This document shows, in pieces, positions 55,849 to 64,000 of a DNA stretch of 64,000 nucleotides. The stretch is from NCBI RefSeq assembly GCF_001183965.1, contig NZ_LFZV01000001.1, positions 2,161,038 through 2,225,037 on the forward strand. The letters run 5' to 3'. This stretch comes from Bacillus sp. FJAT-27916 (GTDB lineage Bacteria > Bacillota > Bacilli > Bacillales > Pradoshiaceae). A model generated the notes under the pieces. The model was not told where the DNA came from. It made no database searches and saw only the letters and a program-made list of their open reading frames with translations. Within the stretch, counting starts at the first letter, position 1, and each line of letters begins with the position of its first letter. Position numbers and translations under genes: made by a program.

Positions 55849-56325
55849 TTACTCAATCGTATCAAACAACTCTACATCTAAATCCTCCGCATCCCTCCAA
55901 TCATGATACTTTTCGATATGCCAAGTATTCTTTCGCCTTACATAGCTGTTTTCTTCAATCCACTGATGTAAGTCATGATAGGCGTCCATTATTTGATGAT
56001 TAGGTCCATGATAAGCTATAACGGCATAGCGTTGAGCTGGTATGGTCAAGGTCACCATATCTGATGGTATATCCTCAAAATCCTTTACTTCCACACAAAC
56101 CCAGTACCCATCTTCCTCTGCTGTTTCATTCTCCACCATAAATGCGCCAAATTGTTCCCTTGGATTCATTACTTGTTTAATTTCATCTATGCGCTTGCTT
56201 AACCTGGATGACGCTTTCGGTATTTCAACAATATATTGATCACCTGAACACAACACTCGAAAACCAACTAACCTTAATTCATCAAGCTCTTTAACCGTTA
56301 TATTTTGATTGATTGTTTCAGACAT
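55849..56325 (-). CDS. GyrI-like effector-binding domain protein
   Basis: 158 residues. The fold pattern ITVKELDELRLVGFRVLC, FGAFMVENETAEEDGYWVCVEVKDFEDIPSDMVTLTIPAQRYAVIAYHGPNHQIMDAYHDLHQWI is that of the free-standing GyrI/AraC-effector-binding (SOUL-like) family, cytosolic proteins that bind small hydrophobic molecules. ATG 56325 has AGGGGG six bases upstream. Confidence 0.8.
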   Translation of the reverse strand: MSETINQNITVKELDELRLVGFRVLCSGDQYIVEIPKASSRLSKRIDEIKQVMNPREQFGAFMVENETAEEDGYWVCVEVKDFEDIPSDMVTLTIPAQRYAVIAYHGPNHQIMDAYHDLHQWIEENSYVRRKNTWHIEKYHDWRDAEDLDVELFDTIE

Positions 56326-56347
56326 GTTCATCCCCCTATTCAATTCA

Positions 56348-57223
56348 TCACAGCCAATGTTCAGGAGCTGTTAGTGCAGATGGTAATTTCGTATGCCTAT
56401 TCCCCTTAGCTGAATTCACTTGAACTTGTGTAAGAAAAAGACTTCCGATTAGATTAGAGCCTCTTAAGTCAGCATCTCTTAAGTCCGCGCCAATGAGGTC
56501 TGCTTCTCTTAAATCAGCTTCTCGAAGATCAGCCGCAATGAGCATAGCCCCTCTTAAATGGGCTCCCCTTAGATTAGCGCCTCTTAAATTGGCCCCGATT
56601 AAATCGCGGCCTTTGATGTTTTTTCTCTTTCTTCCAGGTTTTTTCGTATGCTTCCCTTTTGTCCGTACTAGTTCACTTGTTTGTTTTAGTAAAATATTCA
56701 CGTTTTCCCGGGTGTCTGGGAGATAGAGAGATAAGATGGATTCGGGGCTTAAATGAGTGAGTTGTTCGGTTTCTTTAACGGCTTGCTCTAACTCCTGATA
56801 GATTGGGCGGGCATCCTCTCTATGAAGAGCCTCAGATAAGTAATAAAGCATTTCGTGAAGCTGTTGTACGATGGGGAATACAGCGAACATTTCCTTAGCT
56901 GTCGCTTTATTTTTCCGCCAGTCATTGCCCTTGTATAACACTTGAGAAACATGTTGCCCTGCCCCAAAGCATTCATAGACTGTGCACCCCCTGAAGCCAT
57001 TCAGCCTAAGGTTTTTATGAATTCCACACCGATGGTCTTTCTGGAGGTTTCTGCAAGGCGTCCCTTCCTCTTTATCAAAGGCAAAATCAGAGGAAGCCGC
57101 AAAGGATAAGGCTACACAACATAAACCAAAACACTTCCCGCAGTCAGCACTGAATGTTTCTCGATTGTGATCATTCACTATATATTCGGGCAAATGATTC
57201 TTCACATCCGTTCTTATTTTCAT
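56348..57223 (-). CDS. Pentapeptide-repeat protein with cysteine-rich N-terminal domain
   Basis: About 291 residues from ATG 57223. Residues ~25-90 hold nine cysteines (CGKCFGLCC, PCRN, RCGIH, GCTVYECFG), likely a metal or cluster site. A helical linker follows, then about eleven A-(D/N)-L-x-x pentapeptides (~205-265; DLIGANLRGANLRGAHLRG, MLIAADLREADLREADLIG), which build a right-handed square beta-helix. The start is uncertain because no ribosome site is visible before it. Function unknown; some pentapeptide proteins protect DNA gyrase. Confidence 0.75.
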   Translation of the reverse strand: MKIRTDVKNHLPEYIVNDHNRETFSADCGKCFGLCCVALSFAASSDFAFDKEEGTPCRNLQKDHRCGIHKNLRLNGFRGCTVYECFGAGQHVSQVLYKGNDWRKNKATAKEMFAVFPIVQQLHEMLYYLSEALHREDARPIYQELEQAVKETEQLTHLSPESILSLYLPDTRENVNILLKQTSELVRTKGKHTKKPGRKRKNIKGRDLIGANLRGANLRGAHLRGAMLIAADLREADLREADLIGADLRDADLRGSNLIGSLFLTQVQVNSAKGNRHTKLPSALTAPEHWL

Positions 57224-57293
57224 AGATACAAAATACAATGGTATTTGTATTCGAGGGAGAACGGCAGAAATCCTTCTAAAAGAAAAGCTTAAA

Positions 57294-57316
57294 CAAAAAA
57301 GCCCTGACTTAGGGCC
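57294..57316 (-). terminator. Terminator of the PH-domain gene
   Basis: GCCCT (57301-57305) and AGGGC (57311-57315). On the minus strand six T residues follow. Confidence 0.65.
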
Positions 57317-57321
57317 TTCCT

Positions 57322-57765
57322 TCACTCTTCAATCCTTATAGCAGGATTTCGTTTTTTAAGTTCACTGATAAACGCCTCTTTATTTTTCGGTGAAATTTTA
57401 ATACTGCCAAAAACAGTTGTCTGATTAGTGATTTCTATCGCATCTCTCGAGGACAGGATTCGATACCCAGTAAAGATGGCTTTTGTTGGGGCGACCTTGA
57501 TGATTTTCTCGTATGGAATCCGGCTTTTGAATGGTCCACCCTTGATGAATAAATGGTCTTGGTGAAAAATATACTGTACAGAAAAGCACGTCCATAATAG
57601 AAAACCGATAACCAAAAGAAATACCAAGATCAATATGATACTACCAGCTAAATCATCACGAAATTCCTCCAGGAACAAGGGAAATATGGTTACGGAAGCG
57701 ATAACAAGGACGACAATAACCATAAAGTTCACAAAAAACGCATCCACTTTAGAACGAAAGACCAT
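57322..57765 (-). CDS. Bacterial PH-domain membrane protein
   Basis: 147 residues: two membrane helices (~10-30, ~40-60) followed by a beta-rich domain, VQYIFHQDHLFIKGGPFKSRIPYEKIIKVAPTKAIFTGYRILSSRDAIEI, that matches the PH-like domain of YyaB-type Bacillus proteins. Function unknown. GGAGGTAGG precedes the ATG. Confidence 0.72.
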   Translation of the reverse strand: MVFRSKVDAFFVNFMVIVVLVIASVTIFPLFLEEFRDDLAGSIILILVFLLVIGFLLWTCFSVQYIFHQDHLFIKGGPFKSRIPYEKIIKVAPTKAIFTGYRILSSRDAIEITNQTTVFGSIKISPKNKEAFISELKKRNPAIRIEE

Positions 57766-57839
57766 TATGCATACCTACCTCCCTTTATATCTAAAACTGT
57801 ATATCCTCACCTTTATTATACGATATTAAAAAATAATAC

Positions 57840-57868
57840 TTGCTAAATGATCGATAAGCTAGTAAACT
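57840..57868 (+). promoter_or_regulatory. Candidate promoter of the riboswitch-pbuE unit
   Basis: TTGCTA (57840-57845), 17-base spacer, TAAACT (57863-57868), about 35 bases before the aptamer. Confidence 0.45.
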
Positions 57869-57906
57869 TTTCAAAGTGTGCTACAAATGAACAACATAAA
57901 TTTAAC

Positions 57907-57968
57907 CTGTATAACCTCAGAATATGGCGTGAGGGTCTCTACCAGGAACCATAAAGTCCTGACTACAG
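57907..57968 (+). promoter_or_regulatory. Purine riboswitch aptamer, guanine-type
   Basis: P1 CTGTA/TACAG (57907-57911, 57964-57968); P2 CCTCA/TGAGG closing loop GAATATGGCG; J2/3 GTCTCTACC; P3 CAGGA/TCCTG closing ACCATAAAG. All bases conserved in the purine aptamer are in place. The base that pairs with the ligand, just before the P1 3' arm (57963), is C, as in guanine-binding aptamers; adenine-binding ones have U. Confidence 0.9.
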
Positions 57969-58008
57969 AAAATGAACCTTTTTCATTTTTTGTAGTCAGG
58001 ATTTTTTT
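57957..58008 (+). terminator. Riboswitch expression platform terminator
   Basis: TCCTGACTACA (57957-57967) and TGTAGTCAGGA (57991-58001) pair over 11 bases, extended by an inner AAAATGAA/TTCATTTT stem, then seven T residues. Its left arm is made of the aptamer P3 and P1 3' strands, so ligand binding must prevent the terminator: an ON switch. Confidence 0.88.
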
Positions 58009-58037
58009 ATTTTGTACAGAAAGGACGATTACACAAT

Positions 58038-59225
58038 ATGAATCTTAAAGTCATTATATTAGCTTTATCCGCTGTGGCAGTTGGATTGGTGGAACTGATC
58101 ATCGGCGGAATTCTTCCGAACATCGCCAATGATTTAAACGTATCGATCAGCACGGCTGGACAGCTAATCACCGTCTTTGCCCTTATATACGCGATTGCAG
58201 GACCGGTTTTATTGGTCATGACGAATAAATATGAGCGTAAAAAAGTCTACCTCATCGCCATGGCTATCTTCTTCTTAGGAAACATCATCACCTACTTCAG
58301 TCCAAACTACACGGTTATGATGATTGCCCGTGTTTTAACGGCGATGAGCACGGCCTTAATCATGGTCTTATCCTTGATTATCGCGGCTAAAGTCGTTCAT
58401 CCTTCACACCGAGCAAAGGCAATTGGCCTTGTAACGATGGGAATCAGCTCATCGCTCGTTATGGGTGTTCCGCTTGGCATCTTGATTTCAGAGCAATTCG
58501 GATGGCGTATCCTTTTCCTTGGAATAGCCGTTCTTTCAGTGGGATCATTTATTCTCGTTTCTATCTTCCTCGAACGTATTCCTGGAGAAAAATCGATTCC
58601 GTTATCACAGCAATTAAAGGCTGTCGCCAGTCCAAAAATCGGCACTGCTCATTTGGCAACGATGTTCATGCTGGCGGGGCATTACACGATTTATGCGTAC
58701 TTCACCCCATTCCTTGAGGATGTCATGCATTTAGATGCGAATTGGGTCAGCATCTTCTATCTATTGTTCGGAATTGCGGCGGTAAGCGGCGGCGCATTGG
58801 GAGGCACGCTCTCTGACGCGATTGGCCCGCAAAAGAGCATCATTATCTTCATCGTCTCATTTGCGGTTGTGCTGTTCCTATTGCCGTTCTCCACATTCTC
58901 CATGTTCGTCTTCATCCCTGTGATGTTGATTTGGGGAGCACTCAGCTGGAGCCTATCACCTCCGCAGCAAAGCTATCTGATTCAAACAGATCCGGCTACA
59001 TCCGATATTCAACAAAGCTTCAATAACTCTGCTTTACAGGTCGGCATCTCCATTGGATCTGGATTCGGCGGAATTGTATTAAGCCAAACAGGCTCCGTTT
59101 CGCATACGGCCTGGTACGGAAGCGCGGTTGTTCTGATCGCACTCGCTTGTGCGGTGTTCTCGATTACGAGGAAGGCTGTCGTCAGGGAGAGAACTGTGAA
59201 AGAATTGCACGAATCAAACGCTTAA
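58038..59225 (+). CDS. pbuE: Purine efflux pump PbuE
   Basis: 395 residues, 12 membrane helices, MFS. The sequence follows B. subtilis PbuE (YdhL) almost along its whole length: AVGLVELIIGGILPNIANDLNVSISTAGQLITVFAL, VMGVPLGILISEQFGWRILFLG, AGHYTIYAYFTPFLE, WSLSPPQQSYLI. PbuE exports purine bases and nucleosides. Control is by the purine riboswitch directly upstream. AAGGA lies 12 bases before the ATG. Confidence 0.9.
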   Translation: MNLKVIILALSAVAVGLVELIIGGILPNIANDLNVSISTAGQLITVFALIYAIAGPVLLVMTNKYERKKVYLIAMAIFFLGNIITYFSPNYTVMMIARVLTAMSTALIMVLSLIIAAKVVHPSHRAKAIGLVTMGISSSLVMGVPLGILISEQFGWRILFLGIAVLSVGSFILVSIFLERIPGEKSIPLSQQLKAVASPKIGTAHLATMFMLAGHYTIYAYFTPFLEDVMHLDANWVSIFYLLFGIAAVSGGALGGTLSDAIGPQKSIIIFIVSFAVVLFLLPFSTFSMFVFIPVMLIWGALSWSLSPPQQSYLIQTDPATSDIQQSFNNSALQVGISIGSGFGGIVLSQTGSVSHTAWYGSAVVLIALACAVFSITRKAVVRERTVKELHESNA

Positions 59226-59238
59226 AGCGCAGGATAAA

Positions 59239-59271
59239 AAGGAGTTCCCCGGAGGAACTCCTTCTTTTTTT
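59239..59271 (+). terminator. pbuE terminator
   Basis: AAGGAGTTCC (59239-59248) and GGAACTCCTT (59254-59263), then CTTTTTTT. Confidence 0.85.
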
Positions 59272-59505
59272 AATCATCATGGTCCTGATACATAGGCTTG
59301 TGCAAATCATACTATCTAGAAGTGAACAAATAAAAACCAGAAACCACACCACTTCGCAGGCAAGTCAACTATTGAAATAGGCTCTCATTGTACGCTTCAG
59401 TCATAGGCGTATGCATTTCAAAGGGCATACAAGTGTATCCAGCGCTATCTTCCCATCAGCCACATATGGTGAATTCCATAAAATCTCTTAACAATTTTCA
59501 TGTAT

Positions 59506-59748
59506 TTATTTTCTTTCCAAGATGTCTCCTAGAAACAGAAATAGTAGTCCACTTACTAGACTAGTTGCAAAAGCCCATCTCAATACCATTACCACATACT
59601 CTGACAATTCTTTCGTATTGGTGGTCGTTATCCCCTCACCTATTGTCTCAATCGAAGAGAAAGATGTGACAAATAGACCAATTCCTAATCCAACAAAAAA
59701 CCCTATCCTCAAATAAAAGACTAAATTCTTTTTTTTAATGATTATCAC
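59506..59748 (-). CDS. Small two-helix membrane protein
   Basis: 80 residues, probable GTG start with GGGG just upstream. Two membrane segments (residues ~10-28 and ~55-75). Similar small proteins occur widely in Bacillus, but I do not recognise a named family. The gap between it and the pbuE terminator shows nothing. Confidence 0.5.
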   Translation of the reverse strand: MIIIKKKNLVFYLRIGFFVGLGIGLFVTSFSSIETIGEGITTTNTKELSEYVVMVLRWAFATSLVSGLLFLFLGDILERK

Positions 59749-59770
59749 CCCAATCTGAACATTAAAGCGG

Positions 59771-60445
59771 CTAAGAATACCTAGGCCCCTTTATATGAGC
59801 TCCTGCTCCTTCAAGACTGCTTGTTTGTCTAACACTAGAGGCAATGCAATATTGAGCAGCATAATAGGTAGTCATAATAAGGACATGTGAGTAAGGAACG
59901 TCCGATACAAACATATTCCATGATAAGACGGTATCAGAAACGACAAAGAGCAAGCTGCCGATGATGGCAAACCGATTGCCGGTCATAAAAGCAGCCCAAG
60001 CCATGATTGAAATCGCCCCAATATAGAAAATCACTGGAATGATCAAATCATCCTTCCCTGATTCCTGAAGTGCTTGAACTAATAGATTCCCTATGAAAAA
60101 ATCAAATGCGAGAAGCGGCAGGATGGATAAGAAGCGAAGCGCCGAAAAGCTCCACCGTTTCAGAAAGCCAAAAATATAAATAATATGCCCAATCAAAAAA
60201 CAGCTCAGCCCAATCAAAAACCAATGTAGTAATCCATCTCCAAACATGCAAAAGACAAGACCCGCGAGGATAAGCCCTTTATTTGTCCGAACACGATCCG
60301 TTCTCTGGATAAAGGCAAAATAGATGATCAGCCACATCGGAATGAGCTTGAACAAAATCTTCAGCCAAAAAGGCTCTGATGGGATGAGAAAGATATAAAT
60401 AGTGCTCATAACAAAAATGAAAAGAGAAAGCAATTTAATCTTCAT
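59771..60445 (-). CDS. YhhN/TMEM86-family membrane protein
   Basis: 224 residues, about eight helices. The features GLILAGLVFCMFGDGLLHW, LIGHIIYIFGF and GSLLFVVSDTVLSWNMF, with two conserved buried aspartates (FGDGLL and VSDTVL), mark the YhhN family, whose animal members are lysoplasmalogenases. The bacterial role is not settled. It has a GGGAGACATTC ribosome site. Confidence 0.82.
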   Translation of the reverse strand: MKIKLLSLFIFVMSTIYIFLIPSEPFWLKILFKLIPMWLIIYFAFIQRTDRVRTNKGLILAGLVFCMFGDGLLHWFLIGLSCFLIGHIIYIFGFLKRWSFSALRFLSILPLLAFDFFIGNLLVQALQESGKDDLIIPVIFYIGAISIMAWAAFMTGNRFAIIGSLLFVVSDTVLSWNMFVSDVPYSHVLIMTTYYAAQYCIASSVRQTSSLEGAGAHIKGPRYS

Positions 60446-60599
60446 GAATGTCTCCCTTCTACCGAATTATTTTCGTATCATAGTTGAATCAAAATCAGCT
60501 CTATCTTGTATTCTACATACTTGCTTGAACACCTTTATTTCTGTATCATTTTTCCACTATCCTCATCTATTTTACTAGACTCGGATTCTCCCTAAATAG

Positions 60600-60643
60600 A
60601 AAAGAGTTCCGAGAGCCAGCAAAACTGCTCAAGGAACCCTTTC
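60600..60643 (-). terminator. Terminator of the PTS operon
   Basis: AAAAGAGTTCC (60600-60610) pairs with GGAACCCTTTC (60633-60643); the minus strand reads into CTCTTTTCT. It lies 13 bases after the IIA gene stop. Confidence 0.7.
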
Positions 60644-60655
60644 ATACCTTCATCT

Positions 60656-60976
60656 CTAGATTGACCGCCTATATATTTCAATCATTTCTATAACGAGCAT
60701 TGTAATTGTATCTACACTCATTATCTGGTCTTCTGCGTGCATAAGTATAAGCGAGAATTCAAGCTTTTCTCCATTAGCTTCTCTTTGAATTAAAGATGCA
60801 TGCATTCTATGACCCTCAACAAAGAAGTGTTTTGATTCTGCCAACTTTTCTTCCGCCGCGTCAAAATTCCCCTCTTTCGCTGCATAAAGCGCTTCCATCA
60901 CTAAGCTTTTAGCTGTACCAACATTACTAATTATTTGAAAGGCCACCGTGTAATAATCATTCGTTTCCAATGACAT
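60656..60976 (-). CDS. PTS lactose/cellobiose-type enzyme IIA
   Basis: 106 residues, all-helical. Active-site His80 in SLILMHAEDQIMSVDT corresponds to the HAQDHLM motif of LacIIA/ChbA; the usual second histidine of that motif is Gln here. ATG at 60976 has GAGGGGG upstream. It passes phosphate from HPr to IIB. Confidence 0.85.
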   Translation of the reverse strand: MSLETNDYYTVAFQIISNVGTAKSLVMEALYAAKEGNFDAAEEKLAESKHFFVEGHRMHASLIQREANGEKLEFSLILMHAEDQIMSVDTITMLVIEMIEIYRRSI

Positions 60977-61034
60977 TGTTGCCCCCTCTTTCCTTCTATT
61001 AACTGCTATTTTAACTCCAACATGATTATGATTA

Positions 61035-61352
61035 TTACCTGTTTTCAATTAAATGCAACGCTTGATCAAGAACCTTTTCACCATTCATCATTCCGTAATC
61101 TTGCATGTTAATCGCTGCTACAGGAATATTCCTTCCTGCTAGTTTTGATTCAATTTGATTTTGCATATATTTGACTTGAGGCCCTAATAACAATACGTCT
61201 ACATTTTTCTGTTCAATTATTATGTCAATTTCTTGTGCTGATATCGCAAATATATCAGCCTGAATTCCTTGTTTTTCGGCTGACTTTTGCATTTTTGTTA
61301 CTAACAAACTAGTACTCATTCCCGCTGCACATACTAACATAATCGTTTTCAA
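61035..61352 (-). CDS. PTS lactose/cellobiose-type enzyme IIB
   Basis: 105 residues. The phospho-cysteine is Cys8 in MLVCAAGMSTSLLVTKM, the P-loop of the cellobiose-type IIB family. DVLLLGPQVKYM follows as usual. A GGAGGAAC site precedes the ATG. It is the specific phospho-donor to the sugar bound by the IIC upstream. Confidence 0.9.
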   Translation of the reverse strand: MKTIMLVCAAGMSTSLLVTKMQKSAEKQGIQADIFAISAQEIDIIIEQKNVDVLLLGPQVKYMQNQIESKLAGRNIPVAAINMQDYGMMNGEKVLDQALHLIENR

Positions 61353-61463
61353 TAGTTGTTCCTCCTTTATTTAATTCGTGACCATTAGATTAAAATGATA
61401 GAACGCGGAATGTATTACTATTCATGTAACTTGCCTCTTTAGTAAATTATGTTCATATAGCCC

Positions 61464-62363
61464 TTACCTATTAATAGAGCGAGCAACCATAGAAACTGTA
61501 TGCCTAATACCACGGATAGCTTTGCTCATAGCGAATATATTTTCAACAGGAGCAAGCCCGGCATACCCCGCGTCACCGATATGTTGAATATCCACACCGC
61601 AGATTTTATTACGGATGGCAATTTGTTTAATCGTGTCTTGATCAGCACTTTCTTGGCTTGTGCCAATAGCAGATAGAACAAGGGCGTCATTTTGATGAGC
61701 ACTTTTAACAATAATCTTCATCTGCTCATCATCAAAGCCTGGAACAGTACCTACTGCTGGAACTAAAATAATATCTGCACCTGAATCTATAAAACCTTTC
61801 ACTACTTCTTCATCTGCAACTGGTTCATCTACTCCTGCTCCATGCATTTTCCCAGCTATAATTAATCCAGAAAAATGTTCTTTAGTAAGCTTTATCGTTG
61901 TTTTAATTTGCTCATTTGTGACACCAGTGCCCGGATTACCTGTCAAACACACAAAATCAAATCCTAATTTTTCTATTTCTTGTATGGTTTTTAGATTAGC
62001 CTGCCGACCTTTTGAAATGACTAATCTTTCTTCTGCCATATTCGCAGAATTGTCCACCGGCTCTAAATTGACACCAATTGGACGGCCGACCAATCTGTGA
62101 AGCGCATTAACGATAGAGCCCTCTTCATTATCCAGTCCTTCAATCCGTGGTGAAAGCACATCAACACCATTCAAGAGAATCAAGTCTGCCCCGAACGCAC
62201 GAGCAATTTCTGCATTGGTAATATCCTCAATATAAGGCTCACGAATTGCAACATTTTCAGACATAATAACGCGTCCTTCACTCGCTTTAATACTTTGCTT
62301 CAATTCTGATGCATTCATCGCCAAGATTTCTGATGCATTTGAGCTAATCAATCGTTTTTTCAT
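61464..62363 (-). CDS. TIM-barrel-like protein linked to PTS operons, function unknown
   Basis: About 299 residues from ATG 62363 (AAGGGAAG upstream). Sequence alternates strands and helices in a barrel-like way: ARAFGADLILLNGVDVLSP, RPIGVNLEPVDN, FDFVCLTGNPGTGVT, GLIIAGKMHGAGVDEPV, ADIILVPAVGTVPGF, ALVLSAIGTSQESADQDTI. Homologues are annotated in Bacillota as PEP-phosphonomutase-like or as an uncharacterised DUF and often sit in lactose/cellobiose PTS operons, as here between IIC and IIB. No reaction can be assigned. Confidence 0.65.
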   Translation of the reverse strand: MKKRLISSNASEILAMNASELKQSIKASEGRVIMSENVAIREPYIEDITNAEIARAFGADLILLNGVDVLSPRIEGLDNEEGSIVNALHRLVGRPIGVNLEPVDNSANMAEERLVISKGRQANLKTIQEIEKLGFDFVCLTGNPGTGVTNEQIKTTIKLTKEHFSGLIIAGKMHGAGVDEPVADEEVVKGFIDSGADIILVPAVGTVPGFDDEQMKIIVKSAHQNDALVLSAIGTSQESADQDTIKQIAIRNKICGVDIQHIGDAGYAGLAPVENIFAMSKAIRGIRHTVSMVARSINR

Positions 62364-62572
62364 CGTAATACTTCCCTTCATCGGTCTTTATTGCCAAACC
62401 TTATTTTGATCATACACTTAAGATAAATAGTTAGGAGTCGTAAATATGTTATCTGAATTTGCTCAGTGGTATATTTGTCTATATCTTTATAGAAACTTCT
62501 GTAATGTTATTATGCCAAACACCGTTTTTCATTCTTTCGTATAAACTATAAACATTCAACAAAAGATACTTT

Positions 62573-63841
62573 TTATTCTTGCGATTTAAAACGTTTTTCG
62601 ATAGCTAATACAAATGGTAAGTAAAGCAGGATATCTAATACTATTAAAACAACCTGCAAAATTGCACCACTTATACTACCTGTGACTAAAAAACCACTAA
62701 ATATCGGTGGCATCGTCCAAGAGGCAGCAGCTCTAGTAAGCGGTACGATTCCCGATGCCATTGCTAAATAAGTGACAACTACATTTACCATTGGTGCTAG
62801 GATAAAGGGAATAAATAACAAAACATTCAAAACTACCGGAATACCGAACATGGCCGGTTCATTAATATTAAACAAGCCAGGTACAACAGTTATCGGTGCT
62901 AACGCTTTTGTTTGTTTGCTTGTTTTCTTTTTACGTGCTAAATATCCTAGAACTAAAACTAAGCCAATTGTCGCTCCTCCACCGCCAATATAGACAAAGT
63001 TATCCATGAATGAAAGTGTGATAATATTATTTAATTCTTGGCCAGCTTGATAAGCAACACGATTTTCATCTAAGTTGGCGATCCAAATAGGCTGCATCAC
63101 TGAATTAACTACGTTACCCCCATGAATACCAACAAACCAGAATAAACTATTCAAACCAACAACAATGATTGCACCAAAGACGTTGTTTCCTAATAACCCC
63201 AAAGGTTTTCCTAAGATTACTTGTGCAATGTCATGTACATTGGGTAAATCTAATGTGCTAAGAATAGAATAAATAATTAACCACATAGTTATAATGACTG
63301 CTCCAGGAATAATCGCACTGAAACTTCTAGAGACAGCTGGAGGTACACTGTCAGGAAGTTTGATTTGTATATTACGATTAATGAACCATTGATATATATA
63401 ACCATTAAGCAATCCCATAATAATTGCAATAAACAACCCTTTCGCACCCATATAAGCGATTGGCATTCCAGCCCCTGCTTCGGATGAAATAAACGGAGTT
63501 GCAATAATAAAAGCAGACAATGAAATGATGCCTGATCCAATTCCGTCTACATTAAATTGCCTCGTTAAACTATAAGCAATCCCGAAACTGGCTATTAAAC
63601 CAATTAGTCCGAAACTACTATCCGTCCCTTTCCATAAAAAATCAGCAATTCCAACTTCACCTAACCATGCTTCCCAACCCGGGGCTGGGAAACTAGCTAT
63701 AATCATAAAAAGGGAGCCAATAATGATTAATGGCATTGCAATTGTAATACCATCCCGAATAGCAATCAGAAACTTGTTTCCACCTATTTTTCCAGCAATG
63801 GGCATCATTTTCTTTTCCAACAGTTCATTCACACTGATCAC
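62573..63841 (-). CDS. PTS lactose/cellobiose-type enzyme IIC
   Basis: 422 residues, membrane transporter of the cellobiose class. The N-terminal amphipathic LLEKKMMPIAGKIGGNKFLIAIRDGITIAMPLIIIGSLFMII, WFVGIHGGNVVNSVMQPIW and FNINEPAMFGIPVVLNVLLFIPFI are hallmarks of the family. GTG start with AGGAGG eight bases upstream. It is the first gene of the operon and has a cre site upstream. The sugar is probably a beta-glucoside or a related disaccharide. Confidence 0.88.
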   Translation of the reverse strand: MISVNELLEKKMMPIAGKIGGNKFLIAIRDGITIAMPLIIIGSLFMIIASFPAPGWEAWLGEVGIADFLWKGTDSSFGLIGLIASFGIAYSLTRQFNVDGIGSGIISLSAFIIATPFISSEAGAGMPIAYMGAKGLFIAIIMGLLNGYIYQWFINRNIQIKLPDSVPPAVSRSFSAIIPGAVIITMWLIIYSILSTLDLPNVHDIAQVILGKPLGLLGNNVFGAIIVVGLNSLFWFVGIHGGNVVNSVMQPIWIANLDENRVAYQAGQELNNIITLSFMDNFVYIGGGGATIGLVLVLGYLARKKKTSKQTKALAPITVVPGLFNINEPAMFGIPVVLNVLLFIPFILAPMVNVVVTYLAMASGIVPLTRAAASWTMPPIFSGFLVTGSISGAILQVVLIVLDILLYLPFVLAIEKRFKSQE

Positions 63842-63883
63842 TTTTATTTCCTCCTAAAATTTAATATGGGAATGAATTAACAA

Positions 63884-63897
63884 TAAAAGCGCTTTCA
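63884..63897 (-). promoter_or_regulatory. cre site before the PTS operon
   Basis: On the minus strand TGAAAGCGCTTTTA, one change from the CcpA consensus TGWAARCGYTWNCW. It lies 42 bases before the IIC start codon. It suggests carbon catabolite control. Confidence 0.7.
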
Positions 63898-64000
63898 ATC
63901 CTGGAGCTTATCAGCTTTTAATCGGTTTTTGCCTCCTTTAGGTAGAAGTGTATAACTAATTAATTATAAATTATTATTAATTATTCTATAAATTCCCTAA

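Noticed and set aside
57907..57968. Adenine riboswitch, as expected before pbuE
   Set aside because: The specificity position is C, not U; the adenine assignment would rest only on the downstream gene.

Overview
The window is chromosomal DNA of a low-GC Gram-positive spore-former of the family Bacillaceae. The clearest markers are the lexA/yneA/yneB/ynzC/tkt block together with sirA and yneF, which follows the Bacillus subtilis gene order, a SigV/RsiV pair, a PbuE-type purine efflux pump behind a purine riboswitch, a leucine-type (yng) acyl-CoA operon, AGGAGG-type ribosome binding sites, GTG/TTG starts and a cre box. The species cannot be named from this. No rRNA, tRNA, CRISPR array or intact prophage was seen.

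Layout. 0-10.5 kb: accessory genes (NUDIX hydrolase, four GNAT acetyltransferases, cupin, DUF4240 protein, an OmpR-type winged-helix regulator without a receiver domain next to an MFS pump, and a rifampicin phosphotransferase). 10.7-18.1 kb: one BceRS-type two-component system followed by two paralogous BceAB-type ABC transporters; each transporter operon has the same 16-bp palindrome upstream. 18.2-19.5 kb: a membrane protein and a PIN-domain toxin with a 45-residue ORF directly upstream as likely antitoxin. 19.7-28.5 kb: yneF, sirA, an unknown gene, decayed regulator genes and repeats, pepF, tkt, ynzC, yneB, yneA and lexA, with LexA boxes between the divergent yneA and lexA. 28.7-34.7 kb: nucleotidyltransferase, GNAT, a Suv3-like helicase and a MarR/Bcr-type efflux pair with palindromic operators. 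34.8-45.3 kb: a seven-gene acyl-CoA/biotin carboxylase operon with a TetR gene upstream, and a divergent SDR gene. 45.4-47.5 kb: a GntR-ABC operon. 47.8-50.8 kb: a PdaC-like peptidoglycan deacetylase divergent from sigV-rsiV, a probable lysozyme-response locus. 50.8-51.8 kb: an internally deleted IS1182-type element lying in a terminator hairpin and carrying a dispersed palindromic repeat. 51.9-59.8 kb: MFS pump, small membrane proteins, HAD phosphatase, pentapeptide protein, and pbuE behind a purine aptamer whose ligand-specificity base is C (guanine type). 59.8-64 kb: YhhN protein and a lactose/cellobiose-type PTS operon with a TIM-barrel-like protein of unknown function and a cre site.

How it fits together. 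Much of the window concerns defence against antimicrobials and export: rifampicin inactivation, two peptide-antibiotic ABC modules under one sensor, four MFS pumps and a lysozyme-induced cell-wall modification system. The remainder is housekeeping (SOS, transketolase, sporulation replication control) and catabolism (branched acyl-CoA, sugar PTS). The most notable regulatory observations are the guanine-type aptamer in front of pbuE, the duplicated Bce operator, and the MarR operator laid over a consensus promoter.
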